Shown here: positions 13,501-25,738 of the stretch, in pieces
How the letters are laid out: every line of letters starts with the position of its first letter
Position numbering within the stretch: the first letter of the stretch is position 1
DNA from: Nemopilema nomurai
Lineage: Eukaryota; Cnidaria; Scyphozoa; Rhizostomeae; Rhizostomatidae
Assembly (NCBI GenBank): GCA_003864495.1
Contig: ML133479.1
Span: forward strand, 1,113,223-1,177,222
DNA: 64,000 nt
Direction: 5' to 3'
Translations under genes and position numbers: made by a program
Notes under the pieces: generated by a model
Database searches by the model: none
Seen by the model: only the letters and a program-made list of their open reading frames with translations
What the model was told of the DNA's origin: nothing

Positions 13501-13905
13501 CATTCAAGCCCACCCCCTCCCCCTCCCCACCCTTTGATTTGTGACGCCCCTTCGGACAATATGGGCCTTCTAGCACCATGTGGCTGATGACATGTTGTGC
13601 GACTTGACGACTGCATCGATTACCATCGACCAGCTTGTGCAATCACAATACCTCAGACCTGACACAGTCGAAGGACGCAATCGCAACTTGGCACGGCGCG
13701 TTATTCTGCATCAGTGGACTCGCTTGTTTCGGGTTGTCAGGTCCTTTGTTGGACGTTCGATGACTCACACAGAGCGAGGCCAAAGGACACTTTCAATGTC
13801 ATGTTTGTTGTTTTCTTACGCAAGATCAAGATGCCAGAAATCTCGGGCTTTGAGGGTTTAAAGGCCAACTCTAGTTTGCGCTTATCGGTGCCCTAAGACT
13901 GCTCG
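10586..13905. other. Gene-poor stretch and probable LRRK2-like 5' flank
   Basis: No convincing coding exon. Short open frames on both strands have no domain signature. A run of C lies near 13089-13099 and C-rich blocks near 13510-13535. A frame just upstream of the kinase gene (13580-13861) is open but looks unlike protein and is followed by an in-frame TAA at 13894-13896. The region probably contains the promoter and 5' UTR of the gene starting at 13906. Confidence 0.3.
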
Positions 13906-16900
13906 ATGTGGTCCTCCAAAATCAAAGACTGGGCTAGGCCCTCTTTGAAGAGCCACCTTCAACGGTGCCTAAAACGCGATGCGTTGGGAAGAGGAAAGAC
14001 GGATGTTTCCACCAGTGAATTTTGTGACTGTGTTTTGGGACTGCTGGACAAATGGGAGCAAGACCCAGAGGTTCTGAAATTACTCGTTGCTGCCATCGAG
14101 AAGACGCTGTTGGCAAGCAAGGAGCTGGAGGGCACTGCCACAGAGTTGCTTGGCGAACCTCAGCACGAGGAATCTTCATTCTTGCCAAAGATGCACTCGA
14201 TATTCATGCAGAACATTGACGTGGAATTGCAGTACGCGATCCTCAGTCTTCTGTGCAAACTAGTAACAAACAGCAAAAACCCCGACGCCGCTTGGAAGTC
14301 GATGTACATTCGGTTAATTGCATCGTTTTTGCCACATTTGCAGGTGGTCGATGGGGCTGCTGAGATTGCGTTCGCGGGGCTTTCGTGCCTCCTGCGTGAG
14401 GCGAAGGATGAGGATAAAATATTTATGTTGTCAGAAGAAAATCAACAGTTGTTGATCAAATCCTATGAGCACAAGAAAGGTAAATCATCAGTATTTTGTA
14501 ATCAATCATCAGTTATGAAAATATTTTGGTTATTTTGGCATGCAAACAACAATGGCAGTTTTGTCCAACTAGGCACTGTCCCGCTGGGAGAGCCATTTGG
14601 TATGTCACGAAAGTGACAGTTACTTTGCAAATCGAGAGGGGCCTAACAACAGTATTCATTTATTCCACGCTCGGCCTATTGTACGTGTTCCGTTGAGACA
14701 AGGTTCTTGTTAAGTACACAAATAGGGTAAAAATAATTCTATTTTGCAAAGGCCACAACTGGGTGGGGGGTGCTAGATGATTGCTTAACTGGATGATCTT
14801 GGAGCAATGGGATAAACACCTCCATCAAATTACCATTGGATCAATATATTTTAGATACACCGCACAATAGGAGACTTTTTTACTTTGTAATCTAAGTAAA
14901 AATTACTGAAGTAGCAGGCAAATTTAACTAAATTGTTCAAAAACCTACCACTGTCGTGAACCAATTGCATTCCACATTTTCACACTAAAAATATTCAATA
15001 TTCAAAAGTAACCAGGTACCAAGGAATCAGGAATATACATGGTGTGTTCAAGTACCACATCTTTATCGCATTTGATCAGAAAATGTTATTTAGAAATGCT
15101 TCTATAGGAAACCTCTCAGATTTCCATCTGGTCCGATCCTTCTTAAGCTAAATTCGTAGCCAGAATGCTTCCAGAATACTAAATTGAGACATTTTAAGTC
15201 TTCTTGGCCTAATACTTCCAGATAGTTTGATAATTTGTACTCAAATATTTAATGTAATAGTCTACTTGCAAGAAGGCAATCATAAGTGAATAGCGAGTAG
15301 TTGTGACAACTTTCCTTGAAATGTCTGTTTGCACGTGACGTTTTCCCTCACCTTCAAATCGAGGCCAACGCGGCAAAGAGAGTAGCTCTCATACCAGACC
15401 TGATAGGGCTGGGATCACTCTAATCTTATTTCCCGAAAGTCGAATTTTATCAGTGAAACATGCTTCTGTTTCTGTTGTAGTGCGTGAGTCAGAGAAGGAA
15501 AGCATTTTTGAATGCAACATAAACTCATCTACAAACTTGATCATTATACTTTAGTCTCGAAATTACCACGACCTGCTCGCAAGAAGCCTGGCACTACTTT
15601 GTCTTCAACATTAATACGGCTAATATACGATTATGCTCACTGATTGACACGCGAGTATGCGACCCAGAAGGGGTCTGGTTTCTACTACAAACGTTCGTTT
15701 GATAAGCACATCATCTACAACAGTTTCTTTCCAGCCCATATTCTTTCTTGTCAGCCAATCCACATCTCTCTTGCATTGCAGTGCAGAGGCTGTTCCACAA
15801 GCTTTGCAAATATTTCATGTTTGAATTAAATGTTTGATTCAACAATTGAAGTTATTTCCACGGAAAATGGATAAGTTACTTATGAAGCCACGTCCAAGCA
15901 ATTCATTTCTTGCAGCCTCGAAAGATGCTCTAATATTTCACCTTCTAGGATATAAGGTTGTGAAAGCTTCCTACGCTGGCTATCAATATAATCTTCCAAA
16001 GGGGGTAATTTGGGAATAATGAGTCAATTTAGGCCAAGTAGCAAAATATGATCTAGTTAAAATGGAAATCTCCTTTTTTGCTCACTTTCTGCTCAACCTC
16101 GTTTTAGCACCTTTCCGTTTCCGCCTTGTATACATTGATTGACATTAGAGAGACATTCCCCCTTTCACAGGTCTCACTGGGAGATCCAGGATACTGTCAA
16201 TCATACTATCGTAATAAATATAATCATAATTATAACCGTTGCTTCCCACAACCTTTGGGGAAGAAGTTTGGGGAAGAAGTTTGGGGAAGAAAAGGATGAA
16301 CATAATATGCACAATTTTGTTTAATGATGTAGTCTCTCAACGGAGATCAAAGTAATGTGTTATTCTAAAGCAGTTTCCTATTTTCCCTTTGCTGTCCTTT
16401 GACTGACTCTTTTAAAATATTGTCAAGATTGTGATGACATAGTTTGAGAATTACCTCTTAGTGCACTTCACCCATTAAGGAAATAATAATTTCAAGCAAG
16501 GAAATATTTAAGTCTTATAACCACTTTCATGTTCGAAATGACTGCTAATTTCTGACAACAGAAATACAGGAAGGGAACTGTTCTGACTAAAAATTTTACG
16601 CCCCATTTGATGCATTCAAACATTTGTAGGGAATTGCTCTCACGGAATTCAATAACCCTCTTGCGTCATTTCCTTCCACTTTTGATCTGATTGTCACCAC
16701 CCTCGTGCTTTCTGTTACAAGCAGAAAAGGAATGTTTTGTTGTTAGTCATTTCTCCATATCAACCATGCAACCAACATACACTTAGGCCTTATCCAGTCA
16801 CAAACTCCACGGAAAGATGTCGCGTTTCGTCGATGTGGTAACTTGTATATTCCTTTTTTATGTTATCAATGCTCAGTTTATCCTTTGAAAAAGCGCCAAT

Positions 16901-19900
16901 ACTGTCGTCGCCTTCGAATTTGGGCTCGAATTCCCAATCCACTCCCTCCCCAAATTTTCGATTTACTCTTTACTGAAAACATCATATTTGAGCTTATATG
17001 CCGATTTAGGATGCTGATTTAGAATACCCATTGTCCCTGATGGCCATGCCCCCCCCCACTTTTTTTGCGAAGAAAGTAATTCCAATATAGCCATAAAATA
17101 TAGCAGATTCAAGTTCAACTCATTAGCCGTGGCCTCCCACTTTGAAGTTCGTGGCGTGGGCCATGATGAACAGTTTGCGCTGCCCCAGTCACCCCCGCCT
17201 CAGGCACTGGTGGCTCAAAATTACAGTGCCCTTGGTATGATTGTTATGTTTCTTTTATAGAAGCAAACCTTGTTCAAGCAAGCACAACATTCAGCCTGTT
17301 AGCCTGTACGGAGCAACCGAATGACTTACTGTTGGAAAACGAGGCCGTGGACTGCATTTTGAGCGCCATGGCTCTACACAAAGATGACATGTCGCTGCAG
17401 GAGGTCGCCTGCAACGCACTGGCATGCATCAGTGACAATGTGGACCGCTGTAGTTGGATTGTTGAAAAAGGCGGCGTCTCCATAGTCTTCGGATCCTTAA
17501 GGAGGTTTGTTCATTCGAGAAAGATTGCCTACAGCTCGCTTTATTTCATGGAAAATGCATCGCAGCATAGTACAGGTTAGAGTCTCTCTTATTCTTCCAA
17601 ACTTTATCTTGTTTTTTTAAGCTCTACGTGACCGTCCAACATTTAACATGCCTCTATAAGTCAACGGTCACGCGAGCAAGCAAGCAAGTTTTGTTTCTAG
17701 ATTTATAAAAGAACCTTAAAATTAACCGAAATTATCTGAAGCCTTTCTTACACCAGACTTACTGATATATCGGGATGATTTATCGAAGCAAAATTCTTTT
17801 GCGCTTGCTTATTATTCTGTAAAATAATATCGTTATTTGTTAGTCTGAACGACAAAAGGACGTGCGTGGTTAAAATACCTGCCAGATTATAACATTGTTG
17901 TTCTGTAAATCCATACTTTCATCGTCTGGTTGATCGGTCACGCAATTTTCTGTTTATCAGAGAGACACACGTGCTCTAGGTGCAGCATTAAATTTGGGCC
18001 TGCCCGCAAAACTATCCTAGCATTGTTTGTTTTCATCAATAAGCTTTGGTTTTGCGTTGCATATAACGAATTTTGTCGGGTAATAATGAATCTCAAGTTT
18101 CAGTCGACTTGCTGAGGTGTCTATCAAAGATTGCCGGGTAGAACGACAGGAAATTAACAGATCTCGACCATCAGTTTAATTCAAAATAGTTACCATCCTG
18201 AAAGAACGTCGATTACATTGGTTCTTTTGATTAGCTAAATGCTAGTAACAATAAGCTGTGTCCAAAAAATATTTTCAGTAATTAGACAAGTTCCCCTTCA
18301 CGCAACCCTTCGTGATAACTGGGGATAGGGTACTGCACCCCTTGCCCCATCAGTCACACTTTGTCTTCGCAAGGCTGAAATGGAATGCTGCAGTTAACTT
18401 TCCTTCCTCGTTGCTGTTGTTGCCGCTTGCATTATGTGGCTTTGCAAACAGATTGCAAGTGGTGGCTTTTCGACAAACAAGCAATGTTGAGTTGTATAGA
18501 TAACAGCGAAGTTTTTTCTCATGGCCTAAAAAAGCGACCGCGTTACATTTCTCAGCCATTGATTTTCACATTAAACCCAATTGTTCTACTGAATCACGTT
18601 TCCTACTGACTGCAACAGTCTCAATGCACGTGTTTTGTATTGTTTCAAACAAACCGTGGTTGGTGATAACCTTGGTTGAAAATAACATGACGGAATCCCC
18701 AATTCCCAAACTGCGCGTATGATCTTGTGATTTATGCATAAAACATTTGTTGCCTGCCCTATACGGTATACCTGCAAGATGAACTCAGGCCAGCGCCGCG
18801 TTTATCAGAGCTTATTTCTCGATTTGATCAACTGAGACGTGAGATTTCACCGCCATGTTGTCTCTGCGAAACGATGTCTTCACCGGCCTAATCGGCTGCT
18901 CTGGTTCGGGACCATCATCAGTAAATTTGGTCGCAAAGAGATTCTTGAAAATGGTTAGCGACGGAAGGCCATCTAAATTCATAGGCACCATTTTTGAAGG
19001 TAAAAGTTCTCGCTTTTTCCAACTACCTGTTTGAATGCTTCTTGTGATCTGTCTTTTCCAGTGAAATTTGAAATCAGAAGAGCTTGTGACAGTTCTATTT
19101 TTGTTTCTTTATCTAATTTTCTTTTCCATTTCTTTTATTTGTTGTTGAATAAAAATGATAGGACTTCTGTTAACTGTACCACTGTCCAGGGGATAAATGA
19201 TAGTTCGTGATACTTGTGACGTTAGTTTTATTTCGCCAATGAGGTTTTGTCCTTTTAACGGACATATTTAAAATAAGGCCCTTCAATATGGCGCCACATT
19301 GGATGTGTTTTTGCTTAGAACAAGAATTGTATGTTTTGAGTATCTTCTACCCGTCTTTTACTTTGTAATTCCTGGCTCTTTGAAAGGCTATTTAGGTACA
19401 AAAACCTCGCCGCAGCTTTGGTGCCATTTGAACAGACTCCAGAGGACCCATTTTCTGATATTTTATCTTCGCGTTCCGAATTCCATTTCCTCCTCCGTTT
19501 TTCATAAATCACCCCCAGCTTTCGTAAATCTTGCGATTTGGAACAGGGACAGCTGAATAAAACAAGTCGAACAATACGGGTCTTTATGACAGAGAAATAC
19601 AAGAAAAGCAAGCAGTAATTTTTCCACGCCATTTATATTTTTCTGACAAGAAGCCCAAATAAAACTGCTCTCCTCCTGTGCACCGCCTATCAGATCGCCA
19701 GGCCATCATCTCTAGCTCCACCTACAATATACAGCCTACAGTGCACACAGGATTGGTAGTGGCCCTACTTAAGGGCATTTTGCAGGAGGCTTACACGCTT
19801 ATCTGACCCCTTAATTGCCTCAACTCCTTTTCCAACAACCCGCAACTTCCCTAATTCCGTTCGCTCTAGAATTAACAATTTATCAATAAGTGATTTGTAA

Positions 19901-22900
19901 TATTTGGGTTATTATAGTAATAGTGTCGCGGGATTGCAGCTGTTTTGCTCGTTGTAGAACGCATCGAATACCGAATTTACAAAGATTTATAATGCTGCGT
20001 CCAAGATACATAGGTTATCACTCACTATAGTACGTAGGCCATCTGAAACTACAGTGCAACATCTGAGGAACACAGTTTTGCAGGCATCATCATCATCCTC
20101 ATCATCAATCATCATCATCATCAGAAGGTCATCCCACTACATGGAGCAAATTCATTGGTTCTGCGTGGAAAGATATTTTTTGCATGCATTTCTATACCAG
20201 TGTGCCTTGCCAGAAAGTCATAACAGAACTCTCTTTTGGTGCGACTTGCTACACGAACTTGAATACATGCTTTTTTATAAGGAACCTACCTAAAGGCCTA
20301 GGTCCAAAAATTCCTCATTCGTAGACCTCAAATCATCAGATTTTAGTACCTAAAGTTCCTTGAAAGTTCCTTGAGTTCTCACTTTCGGTGCTTTGACTAC
20401 AATAAGCTTTAACAGAAGAGAGAGGGGCGAGACAGCATATGCAGAAATTTCCCAATGAAGCACTTGAAACACGAATAGCAAACAATCTATGCAAAAATTG
20501 GCTGCAAATGAATGGAACGGGCTTTTTAGTTCTTGATGCTTGCAGTTATAAAAAAATTTCAAATCGAAAAGTTCCTTAGGGATTTCGTTTTTAGTAGTAT
20601 GAGTTCTTTAAATATTTCGGCATTCTACATGTAGGTTCCTTATAAAGTGGTTCCTTATAAAAGAAGCGTGTACATGTCTAGACTTATCATTTCAGTGTCT
20701 CTTCATACCGACCAGTTCAAATCAAGTAGACTTTAAACTTCTGGCGTGTCTCAGACTCGCGGCCCGCGGGCCAACTGCGGCCCGCATGAGGATAATTTGC
20801 GGCCCCCGTCTTGATATTAAAAAATGTTAGTGACTAGAGAAAGCGGAAATAGTTTTTGCATACTTAAAGTATGGAGTACGAACAATACCAGGGAGATGAG
20901 AGAGCCTGCCACTCTTAAAACACGTCTAGTGCCGCAAAGGACTTGTTCACGTTCACGTGTTATCAGCGCTTTTCTTGTGGAAATCCTGATGCGGCCCATC
21001 CTCACCCAGACTCTGCCTCCAGCGGCCCCCAGGGAAATTGAGTTTGAGACCCCTGCTCTAAATAATACACACATAATAATTAACTTGACTGGAAGAAATT
21101 TTCCAACCATGGTGAGCAAGTCTCAGTAAATAGCCAGTCGATTTAGCAGCAAGGAAAGGTTAAATCTTAGATATATTTCAAGCTGAGCACCAGACTAGAT
21201 TTGCCGATTTGCGTCAGACCATTGAACACTAGGGACCTGCATTTTGTGACACAGAGATCTAGACACAGAACGGATATGATCATATTTGAAATAAAAACAC
21301 CCTGCGACCATCTCTGCTTGCATGAAAGTGCTATTCTAGATCGTTTTTTAGCCATTCCTAAATCCGTTCCTAACTGTCATAAACTGTTGTGTATCGATCC
21401 AGTCGTCATTTGCATCGTCGATCGAACACTGAAGTATGCGTTCAAGAATTGAATCCTGCGACAGTATTTTGCCCCTTTATTGTCATTATCTCTGCTCCCC
21501 CAAAAGTGTAACCCTCGCGCATTCACCCTGCCTGCGGTTTCAAGAAGAAAAGATTATGAACTGGGGATGCATTGACGTCACCTTGACCACAGTCATTTGA
21601 GAATGTTGAAAGGAAACTCCATAAGCCTCGTATTAACTTACAAAAGCATACAATGCGGGTTATCTAACGGCTCTGTTATGTAACTCAACTGTAATGTCAG
21701 AACAAGGCCGACACACACAAGCGGCAAAGGAATCTCAATTGAGAACGGACTGGAGACGAATGTGGGGACGTCAAGCTCTTGTCATATTTCCAAAAGCATA
21801 TTAAATATTGTTTTAATCTTTTCATTTCGTAGGTGATACATATCCTGGTAAATTTATATTTGAGTAGGTGATGGATATTCTGAATATTTCTTCGAGGTTT
21901 TTAGGCATCATTGGTCATCAACAATCATCTAATCACTGATTGAGTATCATCAGAGTCAAGAAAAGGATTTCTTTTTGGGGTTTCCATTTCCAAAACATTT
22001 TCTCTTCCTGCGTACCTAAAATGGAATTCATTACACGAAGAGTGTTGATAAATTGGAAGACGCACCCTCTGTTATCGATACTGCAAATTGTAATTGCAAT
22101 TGTTGCAAATCAGAGATGCTTTCTAAGTGGCGATTTTCGACGAAAGACCAATCACCAGCACGTAAAAATCAACACATAAATTTATTACTTTACAAATCAT
22201 TACAAGACCATCATTGTAGAGAGGCTTGCACTGAGGAAAGACTCAACACCCAGGGTCCGGAACAGGTTATTACTTTCCTCTGGCTCTAGTTTTTAAAATT
22301 CAAACCTTCTTCCTTTTCTCTTCAAAGCAAAATTTCTTTACAATTACATTCATTGTTTGGAATAAAAATTACTAAAATATCTTCCTCAAATATGACACCA
22401 ACAGGGAAGCCTTTTTCCGGCTCCCAGCCATGGTGCCGTTAATACTTCTGGACTCTGCATATCATTTACAATTAATCATTATTAATAAAGTTAATCAAAA
22501 CAATTAATCAACTTTAGTTGATCAATATAAGCATCATCATCTACAAGCAGCATCAACTATCTCCTTCTATTTCAGCTCCCTTCTCAGCCATCTCCTATCT
22601 ATGATATGTAGTTTGTCGTCTTCAGGGACTTGACTATTCTTTGCTTGTTATCCAGAACCAAACGACGCCTCCATGCTGAATGAAGTGTTTGCTGCCATGG
22701 TTCAACACAGAGACGATGCTCACGTGCAAGAGGTCGCCTGTCGAGCTGTGAGCAGACTGCTTGAAAACAGCTCCTGCGCAGTGACATTGATAGGCGAGGA
22801 CGAGGAGCAGATGCCCATTCACAACTTGGTCTACGCAGCAATGAACATACACCTACAGGATCCGTATGTTTTCCAGGCGTCGTGTGGTGCATTGCACAAC

Positions 22901-25738
22901 CTGGCTTCGTCATCCAGTAAACTACAACAGTTTTTGGTTGCAAGGGGCTGTTACATCACCATCGTCGACCACATGCGGGAAAGAGTTGACGATGCTGCAG
23001 TTCAGGTATAACAGTAGCTGCTTGAAGGGGGGGGGGGGGAGCTCCATTCTTTTTCCCAAGGCCGTCTTACCCCCCCCCCCACCCTCCACGCTGCACGTGT
23101 CAGTGCGCATAATCATCCCAACGCTTCATCGTCTCCATATGGATCGTATGCACTCTCCTGGTAGAAGATTTTTTATCAGTGCCATTGAAGACTTTACTGA
23201 ACAGATTTCCCAAGTGCTTTTCTGTAGGGCCAATTTAAATGCTCAGTTGAAATAATCTAGTTCCTATTTGCAAGGACCTGCACAGTTGAATGCATCCATC
23301 ATTAATTAGGTCGTTTGTATGTTTAGCTAACAGTACTTAGAAAGCAGGTCGATCAACTCAAGGACGCTTTTTTGAGGCTAGAGAATATCTGTTAACGCCT
23401 TCGTGATCTTCATGATGGGCCTAACTTTGTTGCGTCCTCATTGCAGGAGTGGGGATTCAGAGCTCTGCGTGCCCTGTGTTCAGAAAACGGACTGCAAGAA
23501 GAGTTGCTGATCAAGTACGACTTGCTAACGGACATCCGCAAGACGCTGCATGTTTTTGGGGATAATGAAGGAGTGCTGGAGGAGGCTTTGAGCCTACTGG
23601 CATGTTTAGCCGCCGATTTAGACATAGTGAGACGACAATGCTTGCTTGAGTTGACCCACGATCGCGTCGTGGAAATCATCAAAGCACACAAGAATGCTGT
23701 ACCCCTGCTGAAAATATGTTTTGAGACCCTTGGTAGGTATTCATCCTGTCTCCTCCGTCATGGTTGTATCTAAAAAGTTGGGGGCTGGTAGGGGGGGGTG
23801 GTAGAAGGGGGCACATGACTACTCTCATGTTTGATCTCGAAGAGGCAATTTTTGGGTCTTGTAGGGGAACATTTGCTTGGCAACATGAGAACAGGGAAGC
23901 CATTGTTCTATGTCACTGTCCTCTATCGGCAAGGTTTGGCAAGGGGGTCCTTCGTTTGATCCACAGTAATAATCCACCAACCACGCAGCATAGGCGTTAG
24001 CCGTTGAATCTTTGTGCCGTTGGCCGTAGCCTTCGTTTGGTGGCCCCCCACCAAAAGATGCAGCATAGTGTTCTCTTTTGATCATATATTTTATTTTTGA
24101 CTGGGTGGCAAACATGCTAGAAGTGGTTATTTGTTGCATCGGTTTAAAGTCAATTTTTTCCGTTACCACCTACAAATTCAGTTAATCTTTCTCACAGTAT
24201 CCAGGTGAGGTTTTTGAATGAGGCTGTAGTTGTGTTGGTTCGAATGACCTCCATTTCCTTAGCCGTATTACTCAAGGTCTTACGAAGGAGGTCACTTGGA
24301 TCTAATATTTCAGGCTCCTATTTTCGGCATTGAATACAATAAGGACCTCCAATGTTCGGGAGCATTCTCCAATGACTCATTGTGGGGATTCCCCTCTCAT
24401 ATTGGCATTCGGATTTAATATATGCGGTCCAGTGATAGAGACTCAAGACATGATAAAAGCTCAGTTGATTTCGGTCTTTATGAGAAGATTCACATGACAT
24501 CCAAATGTATGTAGAAGATTACAATTTTGTTTCCTACTAAATGCAGCCCAGGTTATTAAAAAATGATTGTGACTTTTCATGCAGGAATGTTGCTTAAGAG
24601 TTTACCGCCAAAGATAGACGCACAAAGTCAGCATTTTAAAAAAATTTGCTTTTGAACCAAGTATTCGCAACTGTATATAGCAACTATATAAGTTTCTTTG
24701 AGCTCAATTCTAATCTCACTACGGTCGTATAGCTTAAGTTGTTTTTTACACAAGACAATACGTGAATGGGATGTGTTGATGTTCCAAAATCGTGTAAAAA
24801 GGCAGTAATTTGTTCTATGGGGCTTACTACTGAAGCCAAGGAAGAAACAACATTGGTATTTTGTCACTTCTTCCCATGGACACTTTAACTAATAAAGAAG
24901 GCAAACATCTTCGATTGTTTTGGTGATAGGCCCTTCAAAAATACCTTAAATATAGAGTATTTTTGAACTGGGTCTGAAGTGACATGGGCGCTTATATTTC
25001 TTTTAGAAGAAGAATGTTTCTGTTAGAAAAAGTATATCCCTAATGAATATCTGTTCTATAAGATATGTCAAATTCTGTTCTATAAAGAATATTTCTGTTC
25101 TCTAAAGAATATTTCTGCCCTCTAAAGAATACTTTTGTTCTCTAAAGAACATAACTGTTCTCTAAAAATATTTCTTTTTTTTTTAAAGAATATTACTGTT
25201 CTCTAAAAAATATAGCTGCTCCCAAGGAACATTTCTTTTTTCTAAAGAATTTTTCTGTTCTTAAGAATATTCATTTTCTCTAAAGAATGTAACTGTTCTC
25301 TGAAGAAAATTTATTTTTTCTAAAGAAGATTACTGTTCTTTGAAAATATTTCTGTTTTCTTAAAGATTATTTCTGTTTTCTTAAGAACGTTTCTTTTCTC
25401 TAAAGAATGTAACTGTTCTATAAAGAGTATTTCTTTTTTCTGAAGAATATTTCTGTTCTCTAAGAATATTTCGTTCTCTAAAGGATCCTTCTGTTCTTTT
25501 TCTGTCATCTAAAGAATATTTCTGTACTCTTTACAGCTGTTTTTGCCGCTTCGGAGGAGCAAGAAATCCTCTGCGGTGTTTTGGGCGCAGTTGAAGATGT
25601 GATGAGAAAGTTCAAGTTTGTGAAGGGCCTCCAACTGACGGGGTGTATTCTAACACAGCTCCTTGCCAGCATGGCTATTTGTGAAAACTATGCTGCCTGT
25701 AGCAACAGTGTTGGCCTTATCAGCGAAGCCTTAATCAA
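13906..25738 (+). CDS. LRRK2-like gene: armadillo-repeat N-terminal exons 1-6
   Basis: These exons encode about 630 residues of alpha-helical, leucine-rich armadillo-type sequence. Typical parts are CVLGLLDKWEQDPEVLKLLV in exon 1, LQEVACNALACISDN in exon 2 and VQEVACRAVSRLLEN in exon 4. Exons 2 and 4 encode related units: both have a Q/E-PND motif followed by a helix pair and QEVAC, suggesting internal duplication. Introns after exons 1, 2 and 3 are in phase 1, after exon 4 in phase 0, after exon 5 in phase 1 and after exon 6 in phase 2. Exon 3 (18844-18999) is the weakest call: it has phase 1 at both ends, so it can be skipped without changing frame, and its acceptor tract is poor. In LRRK2 this region is a regulatory scaffold; its exact role here is inference. 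Confidence 0.75.

Noticed and set aside
13580..13861. Open frame just upstream of the LRRK2-like start
   Set aside because: Arg-rich composition, no family motif, and it is out of frame with a TAA at 13894 ahead of the true start; probably 5' UTR.
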